Below, in pieces: positions 15,332 through 23,228 of a stretch of 36,910 bases of DNA. The first letter of the stretch is position 1, and every line of letters begins with the position of its first letter. The position numbers and the translations under genes were made by a program. The notes under the pieces were generated by a model. That model made no database searches and was not told the DNA's origin. It worked only from the letters and a program-made list of their open reading frames with translations. This stretch comes from Flavobacteriia bacterium (GTDB lineage: Bacteria > Bacteroidota > Bacteroidia > Flavobacteriales_D > Crocinitomicaceae): assembly GCA_947463445.1 (NCBI GenBank), contig CANHRS010000019.1, forward strand, positions 1-36,910. The letters are read 5' to 3'.

Positions 15332-17041
15332 TTAGTTACAGCTTGTACCAAAAGATGAGGATAACTGTAAGAAGTCATTTACGTTAGTAACACCATCTGC
15401 GTTGATATCCGTAGGACATGCAGCAAGACCTTTCGTATGACCTAACATGTGTGAGTAAGACCAGTCAGATAACCAGTTTTCGTTCGCATTAGGAGAAAAA
15501 GCACCACGGTAGTTAGCAGTTCTGTAGAAACCATCTACTGGAGCAGTAGGACAACCACTAATTGATAATGCAGGGTTTGGAGCTAAATCATTTTTAACTG
15601 TAATTGCATTTGTTGTAGTATTAATAGTGTAAGCATAATCAAAACCTGGCAATGTATTTCCAGTTACAACTACGTTACCGTCAGCAGTAAATTGATCATT
15701 ATCAGCAGTTACAACGTTAGCAGCTGAACCACCAACAGTTAATGGGTTAGTTACACCAACGAATGTGTTACATTTTACTTTTAAGATATTTGAACCATTT
15801 CCATTTGCAGTTGACCAGTTATGGTAAGATTCAGAAGTACCTGGACGAACTGTACCAACAGATTTAACTGTATTAAAACCATTTTTCCAGTTTGCGAATA
15901 CAGAGTTGTAGAATTCACCACCTGTTAATTCTTTTGCAGCGATTGCAAACATACCAGTGTTATCGGATGTGTTTGTAGTTTTAGCGTTACCAACCATTGT
16001 AACGTTATAGAATACAGGAATCGATTTTGGATTGTTATTTGTTTTGTTATCATCTGAATCCGCTTCAAATCCATTATCTGAATCAGGGCTAGAAGTAAGA
16101 TCTGATTTCATTCCAAAAATAAATTGCGCTTTACCAGACCAACCTAAATCGTAATCAACCATATCGTCATTTCCAAATATTGTAGATAAATATTTGATGT
16201 TTACTGTACCACCAAAGAATTCCACGTTATCATCTGCACAAGAAACGATTTCGATATGTTCCAATGTAGTACCTCTACCAACAGAACCCAAAGTAATACC
16301 ATTTAACTCAGCTCCAACAGTTAATATAGCTCCTGCGTGACGTACAGAAACATAACGTAAGATACCTGAGTTATCATTATCATTAAAGGATTGACCACCT
16401 GTTAAGTTAACACCATATTGATTTTGTAGGTTAGATGTAGCAAAACCTTCAACGGTACCTAAACCATTTGCAACAGCTAATTTACCAGCACCACCTGCAA
16501 CGTAAGGTCCATTTCCAGCCAACGTCAAGTTGTTAGTTGCAGTACCTAAAAGTACCAAACCACCCCATTTTCCGATGTTTGAAATTGCATATGTTCCGTC
16601 CATTGGATCAGCTTCTGCTGTAAATACAATTTGACAATCTGCAGAACCATCCGCGATAATTTTAGCACCTCTTGAAATAACTAATGCAGATGCTTTTGCT
16701 GGGTCAGGTACTCCTGGAGTAGCGCCATCTGGAGCAGTACGTCCTTTAAGTACAGTTCCTGGAGCAATTGTAAGAGTTTGTAAAGAATCAACGTAAATTT
16801 TTTGGTCGATGATATACGTTTTATCACATGTAAGAACAGCACCAGCAGTTAATTCTCCACCATAAGTACCATTTATAGCTGTAAATCCAGGTAAGGAAGA
16901 AAGCAATACAGTTGGTCTTGAAGCTACAGGTGGACAACCACAAGCGGAACCTAAGTTAGATTGCCCAAAAGATGGCGTGATTGCAGCTACAGCCAATGCT
17001 GCAGAAGCGATCATTTTTGAAATTGGTAATTTCTTTTTCAT
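15332..17041 (-). CDS. Exported beta-helix-like protein with C-terminal dockerin-like motif
   Basis: A 569-residue protein with a signal peptide (ASAALAVAAITPSFGQ, cleavage near 26). The body has the recurring strand-turn pattern of a right-handed parallel beta-helix: LTIAPGTVLKGR, ALVISRGAKIIADGS, GKWGGLVLLGTA, NNDNSGILRYVSVRHAG-like turns, and DNVEFFGGTVNIKYL. It is related to the repeated module of the 31248-34205 protein (APGTxxRG, GAKIxAxG, WGGLVxLG, GTVxxK). The last 25 residues, from CPTDINADGVTNVNDF to the terminal Cys, form one dockerin-type F-hand (D-x-N-x-D-G then N-D-F). No type A or B sorting domain is present, so its export or anchoring route differs from its neighbours. The substrate is unknown. 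Confidence 0.82.
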   Translation of the reverse strand: MKKKLPISKMIASAALAVAAITPSFGQSNLGSACGCPPVASRPTVLLSSLPGFTAINGTYGGELTAGAVLTCDKTYIIDQKIYVDSLQTLTIAPGTVLKGRTAPDGATPGVPDPAKASALVISRGAKIIADGSADCQIVFTAEADPMDGTYAISNIGKWGGLVLLGTATNNLTLAGNGPYVAGGAGKLAVANGLGTVEGFATSNLQNQYGVNLTGGQSFNDNDNSGILRYVSVRHAGAILTVGAELNGITLGSVGRGTTLEHIEIVSCADDNVEFFGGTVNIKYLSTIFGNDDMVDYDLGWSGKAQFIFGMKSDLTSSPDSDNGFEADSDDNKTNNNPKSIPVFYNVTMVGNAKTTNTSDNTGMFAIAAKELTGGEFYNSVFANWKNGFNTVKSVGTVRPGTSESYHNWSTANGNGSNILKVKCNTFVGVTNPLTVGGSAANVVTADNDQFTADGNVVVTGNTLPGFDYAYTINTTTNAITVKNDLAPNPALSISGCPTAPVDGFYRTANYRGAFSPNANENWLSDWSYSHMLGHTKGLAACPTDINADGVTNVNDFLQLSSSFGTSCN

Positions 17042-17396
17042 TTTTTAATGTTTTTAAAAATTTTACTGAGTACAACATGCACTCAATTTTCATGTCAAAT
17101 TTCGTTCGCTTTTGCTTGCATATTGATAAAAAAACTGTTATCAATAAAACAAGTATTTTAATGGGAAATGTTAAATAATGGAACAGTGGATTAACAAATA
17201 GATTTGTTTGTTTCTATTTGATTAATATTTATTTAATACTTTCTTTTTTTTGGATTTTAATCCATTGATTTTCAATTCTTGATTGTTAAATGGCTAAGCT
17301 TTTGTTTGATAAAGTTTTGCACTTAATAATGTGTATAAACCGAACAAAAAAGCCGTGACATAACTGCCACGGCTTAATCTATTTAAAAAGATTGAA
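17042..17396. other. 355-bp intergenic region
   Basis: No coding region is supported. It holds the leader and promoter of the minus-strand gene starting at 17041 and, at its right end, the terminator of the 17397 gene. ATTGATAA (17122-17129) and TTATCAAT (17138-17145) form an 8-bp inverted repeat with an 8-base loop, 80 bases upstream of the start; this could be an operator or a leader hairpin. I found no exact TAnnTTTG box. Confidence 0.6.
17346..17375 (-). terminator. Intrinsic terminator of the 17397-19802 gene
   Basis: On the minus strand GCCGTGGCA/TGTCACGGC-type arms (17352-17360 and 17365-17373, one mismatch) close a 4-base loop and are followed by a run of T (A run 17346-17351 on the plus strand). 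It lies 21 bases past the stop codon. Confidence 0.85.
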
Positions 17397-19802
17397 TTAG
17401 TTGTTAATCACAACACGTTCCGTTTTTGTATAATTAGCATTAAAAATTCTAACTAAGTAAACACCAGCTGAAAATTCTGAAACAGCTACATGATGCGATG
17501 TGTTAGCAATTAATTCATTTTTGTATGTAATTACTTTTCCAGAAATATCGGTAATTTCTAGAGAAGCATTTTCACTAGCAATAATGGATAATTCTTGGTT
17601 TGCAGGGTTTGGGTAAACCAATGTTTGTAGGTTTGCTGCAATTGTTTCGATAGATACGTTGTTATCTCTTACCATAATATCTTTTGTTTTAGTGCTTGTT
17701 AAACCTCGATTATCTGTTGCTAGTATTTTTACGGTATGTTTACCAGCGACAGCTTTCCAAGTAGAAGTATATGGGGCTATAGAATCACTTGCAAGTACTA
17801 CATTATCTATAAAAAATTCCACTTTTTTAATTGAACCATCTGTATCCGTTGCCTTTGCTGTAATTAGAACATTAGCACCAACAATTGCGGTTGAATCAAC
17901 AATTAGTTCTACAAGTGGCGCTTTATTATCTACAACTTCAAGTATGGAATCTGCAGATGTTCCAGTAAACCCTCTATTGTCTGTAGCTATTGCTTTTACT
18001 TTGTGTACTCCAGCTTTTGCAACCCATTTAATAGCATATGGCGCAGTAGTACTTATGCCGACAGATAAATTACCGACAAAGAATTCTACTTGTGTAATAG
18101 TACCATCTTTGTCTACCGCAGTAGATGTGAATGTTACCTCATCTCCTGTTATTGCATTTTTTGGGGATTGTATCGTAACAACTGGCGCTTGATTATTTAC
18201 AACCGTGATGGAATCTTTTTTAGATGTACCTTTTAATCCAAAATTGTCCGTTGCAACTGCTTTTATAAAATGTTTCCCAAATGTAGTTTTGTATGAAATA
18301 GAGTAAGGACTTGTAGCATCTGTTCCAACTGAAACATCATCTACAAAAAATTCCACAGAAGCAATCGTACCGTCAGAATCAGTAGCCGTAGCAGAAATTA
18401 CTACAGCATCGCCTGTAATAGCATTTGCAGGATTAGAAACTGTAACAATTGGAGCAACATTATCTTTTACGATAATAGTTGAATCTTTCGATGTACCCTT
18501 TAATCCTTTATTATCAATTGCTACTGCTTTTATTTTGTGCGTACCTACTATAGCATTCCAATTAATCGAATATGGAGAAGATTTATCTGTACCTAGATAA
18601 GTTCCATCTACGAAAAATTGAACAGAATCAATAGAACCATCTACGTCATTTGCAATCGCATTGATTGCTATCATAGACCCTGTCATTGCTGTTGGAACAA
18701 CTGCAACACTTACAGTTGGCGCTTGATTATCATTAACAACTATAGTAATTGGCTCTGAGACAGTGCTATCTCCTTTATTGTCTTTTGCAATAGCAGTTAA
18801 TAAATGTGTGCCTGTAACAGTTTTGTAATCATATTCAAATGGAGCAGTGAAATCTACACCTACTAATTTTCCATTTACAAAAAACTCAACTTGAGTAACT
18901 GTCCCATCTTTATCTGTAGCATTAGCAGTAATAGTAGCAATTGCAGCAGTCATGAATTTTGCGTTATTCGCTGGAGAAGTAATACTTACAGCAGGAGGTA
19001 TATTAGATTCATATTTTAATGATGTTATTGTTTTTTCTCCAATAATAGGATTAGAAGCAACATATTTTTCGGAAACTCCTGGAGTAGGAGTACCAATTTG
19101 AATATTGAGTTCGAACGTAAATACACCATCTGTTGTAAATTGTCCAAGCAAAATGCGGTTTTCCGCTGTTGGTCCAGTAGCACCATTTAACGCTGAAATT
19201 GCTCCATTATTTGTTGTAAAGGAATTTCCAGATTGACTAGTTGCATCGAATAAACCACCTGTTGGATCAATACCTACGAAAGTAACAGCTTCTGGAGAAC
19301 CAGCCATGTTACCATCTTGTTTTTTCAATCCTATCCCAATAGCAAGGGCTGTATTATTTAAAATAGAATTTGCAGTCAGTAAGTTAGCTGCACCATTATC
19401 TTCGGTTTTAAGAACACCAAATTGTCCAGTCGCAGAAGCGCCCACAGAAAACCAAGAGTCTAAAGCTACTGTATTGTTTTTTAATTGTGCACTTGCTATG
19501 GCATTTGCAGTTGTTGCTCCTCTGTCTTCGTTGTTAAAGAAGGAAGTAGAAGTAGCAATTTTTAATGGGTGGTCTGCATTTCCATATAAAGCTTGAAAAC
19601 GATATCCCGGTAACATGTCTGCATATAAACGATAGGTAACAGAACCAACAGGAAGAGTTCCAAGGGATGCAACAGAATCCTCTTTTGTAGAAATATAATA
19701 TTTCTCTACAATAATTTTTTCTAACCCATTTTGGGCAAAAGTAACTGTCCATAGTAAAGACAGCCCTAGTCCAAGAAAGATTTTTTTAGTAGTTTTCTTC
19801 AT
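17397..19802 (-). CDS. Novel-domain / five Ig-like repeats / type A sorting protein
   Basis: An 801-residue exported protein; signal peptide to about residue 23 (LGLSLLWTVTFAQ). The novel N-terminal domain (24-262) is nearly the same as that of the proteins at 11839 and 27679 (GLEKIIVEKYYISTKEDS, NTVALDSWFSVGASATGQFG, LLGQFTTDGVFTFELNIQIG). Five Ig-like repeats of ~88 residues start near 268, 359, 450, 537 and 626. Each carries an Asp-Gly turn, VEFFVxxxxVG, a Pro-Tyr strand and KAVATDNxGxxGTS. A type A T9SS domain closes the protein (about 720-801; LVYPNPANQELSII, LEITDISGKVI). It has its own terminator. The 192 bases upstream (19803-19994) hold no gene, so it looks monocistronic. It is likely displayed on the cell surface as a stalk-like molecule. 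Confidence 0.9.
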   Translation of the reverse strand: MKKTTKKIFLGLGLSLLWTVTFAQNGLEKIIVEKYYISTKEDSVASLGTLPVGSVTYRLYADMLPGYRFQALYGNADHPLKIATSTSFFNNEDRGATTANAIASAQLKNNTVALDSWFSVGASATGQFGVLKTEDNGAANLLTANSILNNTALAIGIGLKKQDGNMAGSPEAVTFVGIDPTGGLFDATSQSGNSFTTNNGAISALNGATGPTAENRILLGQFTTDGVFTFELNIQIGTPTPGVSEKYVASNPIIGEKTITSLKYESNIPPAVSITSPANNAKFMTAAIATITANATDKDGTVTQVEFFVNGKLVGVDFTAPFEYDYKTVTGTHLLTAIAKDNKGDSTVSEPITIVVNDNQAPTVSVAVVPTAMTGSMIAINAIANDVDGSIDSVQFFVDGTYLGTDKSSPYSINWNAIVGTHKIKAVAIDNKGLKGTSKDSTIIVKDNVAPIVTVSNPANAITGDAVVISATATDSDGTIASVEFFVDDVSVGTDATSPYSISYKTTFGKHFIKAVATDNFGLKGTSKKDSITVVNNQAPVVTIQSPKNAITGDEVTFTSTAVDKDGTITQVEFFVGNLSVGISTTAPYAIKWVAKAGVHKVKAIATDNRGFTGTSADSILEVVDNKAPLVELIVDSTAIVGANVLITAKATDTDGSIKKVEFFIDNVVLASDSIAPYTSTWKAVAGKHTVKILATDNRGLTSTKTKDIMVRDNNVSIETIAANLQTLVYPNPANQELSIIASENASLEITDISGKVITYKNELIANTSHHVAVSEFSAGVYLVRIFNANYTKTERVVINN

Positions 19803-19994
19803 ATAAGCAAATTGATTTTAGTTTTTATACAATAATTCAAATTTGCGAAGGAAAAACAAGAAGGTCGTAAAGGATTTGTTATCTAAAGAATATCAATTTT
19901 TAACCCAAGTTTATATATACTTCTCTTTAATTTAATAGACGGTTTTTTTGTTAATTCAGACGTAATTTTCGCGTCATAGAAGGTGTCCAGTAAT

Positions 19995-21779
19995 TTACTG
20001 CTGGATGTTATTTGCTAAGCTATAGTATTTTATGAAATTCACTTCATCTCCCATTGCTTTATAAACCTGAGCAAGTAACAATTTTATTTCTATATTTTTT
20101 GGTGCAACTAGTATCCCTTTGTTTAGGTACATTATAGCACGATGATAAGCGCCAATACTAGCCAGTGTCATCCCTAAATTATGATACCCTCGAACAGCTT
20201 TTGGATGAACATTTATTTCTTTTTTGTAAAATTGGATAGCACTTTTAAAGTCTTTTATATCAAAATAGATATCTCCTAAATTCCCATTACAGCTTTTACT
20301 GTCTAACTTTTGTACTTTGTTAAAATAATAAATGGCAGAATCATTTTGATGGAGCATTTGATATGCATTTCCAAGGTTCTCTAGATTTTCGATCGAATTC
20401 GGATACATCCTGTAGGACCAAGTTAATTCGTGTATTCCTTTCTTAATTACATCTGTTTTTATTTTATTGTCCGTTGTTATTGTTTGTCCTTTTTTCAGAT
20501 ATTCAATCCCTAAGAATAAATGTGCTTTCGCATTGTTTTTTAAATTTTTACTGTCCGATAGAAATAGGCTGTAATTTTCTTTCCAATCGCTATTTCTAGA
20601 AATTGTTTTTATAGAAAAGAAACAACATATTGTGAGGATAACATACAACATTTTTCGTGCACCAAAAATTCTATCAAATAAAAATGGAAGAACGAAACAA
20701 AAACCAAAAGATGGAAAATATAAAAATCGTATGGAAAAAATAGAACCTATCTTTAGTGGTAAATTACTGAAGAGGGATATCGTAATTCCAAAAAATAATA
20801 TTCCATATATTATGACTTCTTTTTTTTGGAAACGGTAAATCGTGTAGGTAAAAAGAAGGACTATCATGGTGAATGACAACCAGAAATAAATATGTGTATA
20901 ATGTATAATTGGAATTTGATTAAAAGAGTAGTCGTACAGAAGTTTGTATGGAACAAAAACTAAAAATACATAATGCCCAACAAGTGAAAATGCAGTTGGG
21001 AGTCGCTCTACTAAGGACAAATCAACAAGCGGATTTTCTAGTTTTGCTATTGCGTAACTTGTTCCATGGTTTTCTAAAACAACATGCCGGAGTAGTAAAA
21101 AAAGAATCGAAATAATACTTAAATACACAACTGGTTTTCTATAGGTTTTCCAAGAGTTATCCGTGAAAAAGTAAAGTGTAATTGGTAGAATTAGTAAGAT
21201 TAAAATCGCAGTCTCTTTGGATAGTAGTGCAAGTAAATAAAAGAGGCAACACATCCACAGCTTTTTGTTTGATTTCGATTTAACGTAGTTTATGCCATAT
21301 AATAAGGCGAGTATGGAGAAAAAGAAAGCAAGTAATTCATCTCTACTTTTGATGTTTGCAACTACTTCTGTATGTGTTGGATGCGTAGTGAAAAGTAAAG
21401 TAATACTCAGAGGTAGAATGAGTGAATATTTCGGCAATATGGTACGTAAAAAAATAAATACTACCTGAATGGTTAAAACATAAAATAGAATATTTACAAA
21501 ATGATGTATGGTAGGATTATTAGGAGAAATTTGCCATTCGATAGCAAATAAGATAACGGATAACGGTCTGTATAAACCATCTCCCATTGCTGCATGACCG
21601 TAGCGGTAAAAATGACTAACTATTTCTGGTATTCCAGCAATTCCTTTTTGTGTTACAAAATTCTCAGTGATAACTGTGTAGTCATCTAATACATATCCAT
21701 GATTCAATGTATTAATGTATAGTAATATCGTTAAAATAAAAAGAAGTAGGTGTACTGTTTTTGTACTAAGCAGATTCAT
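19995..21779 (-). CDS. TMTC-like GT-C glycosyltransferase with C-terminal TPRs
   Basis: A 594-residue membrane protein with roughly ten hydrophobic spans followed by a TPR domain (about 425-590, about four repeats). The GT-C features of the TMTC/DUF1736 family are visible: Asp32-Asp33 in the first external loop (VLDDYTVI), YRPLS (70-74), HPTHTE with the RDELLA partner motif (133-151) and LLSKET (185-190). Eukaryotic TMTC enzymes transfer mannose from a lipid-linked donor to Ser/Thr of cadherin repeats. Here it ends an operon that also encodes an Ig-repeat surface protein, so those repeats are plausible acceptors (inference). It starts 18 bases after the barrel gene; no clear terminator follows. 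Sugar and acceptor are unproven. Confidence 0.85.
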   Translation of the reverse strand: MNLLSTKTVHLLLFILTILLYINTLNHGYVLDDYTVITENFVTQKGIAGIPEIVSHFYRYGHAAMGDGLYRPLSVILFAIEWQISPNNPTIHHFVNILFYVLTIQVVFIFLRTILPKYSLILPLSITLLFTTHPTHTEVVANIKSRDELLAFFFSILALLYGINYVKSKSNKKLWMCCLFYLLALLSKETAILILLILPITLYFFTDNSWKTYRKPVVYLSIISILFLLLRHVVLENHGTSYAIAKLENPLVDLSLVERLPTAFSLVGHYVFLVFVPYKLLYDYSFNQIPIIHYTHIYFWLSFTMIVLLFTYTIYRFQKKEVIIYGILFFGITISLFSNLPLKIGSIFSIRFLYFPSFGFCFVLPFLFDRIFGARKMLYVILTICCFFSIKTISRNSDWKENYSLFLSDSKNLKNNAKAHLFLGIEYLKKGQTITTDNKIKTDVIKKGIHELTWSYRMYPNSIENLENLGNAYQMLHQNDSAIYYFNKVQKLDSKSCNGNLGDIYFDIKDFKSAIQFYKKEINVHPKAVRGYHNLGMTLASIGAYHRAIMYLNKGILVAPKNIEIKLLLAQVYKAMGDEVNFIKYYSLANNIQQ

Positions 21780-21797
21780 TAACTCTTTTTATTTTTT

Positions 21798-22484
21798 TTA
21801 GTGAAAGCTATAGAATAAACCAAAATTTGCACCTAGTGCATACAACCATTTTTTAACAGGATCATTATTCACAGGAGTTACGGATCGTTTATATAATCCT
21901 TCTACTTTGAATATCCAATTATCGGCTAATTTTGCCTGCATACCTAATCCAGCGATTGCTCCAAGGTTAAACGAAGATAAACTTGTACGATTCGTAAATT
22001 GAACAGCTTCTTTTTTATCTTCCAAGTGAATCACTGTTTTTTGTTGGATAAAGAAATTTCCAGTAAGTCCAAATGTTGTATAAATGTCTACTTTTTTAGA
22101 AATTACTACATAGTCTAAACGTACCGGAACAGCTACAAAATAGTAATGATTTGTATAATTAACTGTTTGTAGATCTACATTATTTTTCGTTTGCTCACCA
22201 TTATTTGTAAAAAATGCGCCTGTAGTTAGGTTTGTTTTTTTGCCTATGGCATGGCTATACTGAACACCTGTTGCAAAACCATATTTTGGAGTCTCCATAG
22301 AATCTGCGATTTCTTTAATCCACATCGATTTTGTATCTGCCTCCAATAAACGGAAGGTGTAGTCTGTGGAATAGGTAATGCCAAGTTGCTGTTTTTTCCA
22401 GGATGTTGTATCTACTTGGATACTGTCTTGTGCATGGATAAATGCGCTAATTACGGTAATAAGGATACTGAATAATAGTTTCAT
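21798..22484 (-). CDS. Outer-membrane beta-barrel protein
   Basis: A 228-residue protein. I choose the ATG ending at 22484, which gives a clean signal peptide (MKLLFSILITVISAFIHAQ) and a 14-base gap to the upstream gene; the longer frame starts at a TTG and would overlap that gene. The mature part has alternating strands with aromatic girdles (YFVAVPVRLDYVV, VDIYTTFGLTGNFFI, LGAIAGLGMQAKLADNW) and ends with FGLFYSFH, close to a typical outer-membrane terminal strand. It resembles small 8-stranded barrels of the OMP_b-brl_2 type. It is the sixth gene of the operon starting at 30972. Function beyond membrane anchoring or sensing is unknown. Confidence 0.75.
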   Translation of the reverse strand: MKLLFSILITVISAFIHAQDSIQVDTTSWKKQQLGITYSTDYTFRLLEADTKSMWIKEIADSMETPKYGFATGVQYSHAIGKKTNLTTGAFFTNNGEQTKNNVDLQTVNYTNHYYFVAVPVRLDYVVISKKVDIYTTFGLTGNFFIQQKTVIHLEDKKEAVQFTNRTSLSSFNLGAIAGLGMQAKLADNWIFKVEGLYKRSVTPVNNDPVKKWLYALGANFGLFYSFH

Positions 22485-22498
22485 AGGATTGAGTTTGA

Positions 22499-23221
22499 TT
22501 AATCTTTGATACAACGAATACTAAAACCATACGTTGTATACGTATGATGACGAAATACTTTCTTTTGTTTTGCATCGATGTAACGGTACCATGCTTCATT
22601 TCCACTGGATGGGGTAGAAGTCCACCAAAATGCGGTGTTTTTTTCTTTATTTATTGCCCCACTAAATAAGCGACATCCTGCAAATAATCCAGTAAATCCA
22701 CTTTCATTGGTTCCAAATGCATATATTTCACTTTCTGTCGGTGCTTTATATTTTGCTAATAATTTATCCGCTTCTACACTACCTCTCCATGCAGTTTTTT
22801 CGGATTCACTCGTTTGCATTCCAAGTGTTTTTTCCAAAGTTTTCCATTCTTCATCACTCGGAATATGCCATCCTTTTGGGGCAATCATTTTAATATTATC
22901 TATCACTTTCCAATTATAAAGTGCTCCTAATGTTGTGTCATAGATACAATATGCAGGTTTTGTTGCGTTAGCCCATAGTGAATCTGCAGCTTTTTCAGAT
23001 AAATGCGCAATAGGAGTATTGTCCGTAAAAACAGTTACTTTGAGGTTTTCAGCCATCCACCATTGCTTACCTATTTTTACTGTTTTGTACGAATTTCCTT
23101 GTACATCCTTCATGCTACTATATTCAGGTGTAATCGCTGTAACTTCTTCTTTGGTACAACGAATCATGCTTACCAATACAAGGATACTTGTTGCAACGAA
23201 ACAAATTGTTTTCTTTTTCAT
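22499..23221 (-). CDS. FISUMP-domain putative lipoprotein
   Basis: A 240-residue protein made almost entirely of one Fibrobacter succinogenes major paralogous (FISUMP) domain: GNSYKTVKIGKQWWMAENLK, GALYNWK, APKGWHIPSDEEWKTLEK, WWTSTPSS and the closing GFSIRCIKD. The N-terminus MKKKTICFVATSILVLVSMIRC looks like a lipoprotein signal with Cys22 as the acylated residue, although Arg before Cys is atypical for a lipobox. FISUMP domains are common in exported Bacteroidota and Fibrobacter proteins and are related to formylglycine-enzyme/C-type-lectin-like folds; no activity is established. It lies 7 bases after the upstream gene and 14 before the next, inside the operon. Confidence 0.85.
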   Translation of the reverse strand: MKKKTICFVATSILVLVSMIRCTKEEVTAITPEYSSMKDVQGNSYKTVKIGKQWWMAENLKVTVFTDNTPIAHLSEKAADSLWANATKPAYCIYDTTLGALYNWKVIDNIKMIAPKGWHIPSDEEWKTLEKTLGMQTSESEKTAWRGSVEADKLLAKYKAPTESEIYAFGTNESGFTGLFAGCRLFSGAINKEKNTAFWWTSTPSSGNEAWYRYIDAKQKKVFRHHTYTTYGFSIRCIKD

Positions 23222-23228
23222 CCTTTAG

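Noticed and set aside
17659-18192. Long plus-strand open frame (177 codons) opposite the Ig-repeat gene
   Set aside because: It is the antisense of the repeat-coding region; the minus frame has a signal peptide, domain order and a terminator, and the plus frame resembles no protein.
19676-19725. Inverted repeat around the VEKYYIST codons in two novel-domain genes
   Set aside because: It is explained by AT-rich coding of GTAGAGAAATATTATATTTC for conserved residues and is not kept in the other copies.
17397-19802. Periodic ~265-bp repeats considered as a possible repeat array or CRISPR
   Set aside because: The period matches ~88-codon Ig-like protein repeats, the frame is kept and DNA copies are diverged; there are no short identical repeats with spacers.
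22485-22514. TTG start giving a 238-residue barrel protein overlapping the FISUMP gene
   Set aside because: The ATG ending at 22484 yields a standard signal peptide and removes the overlap.
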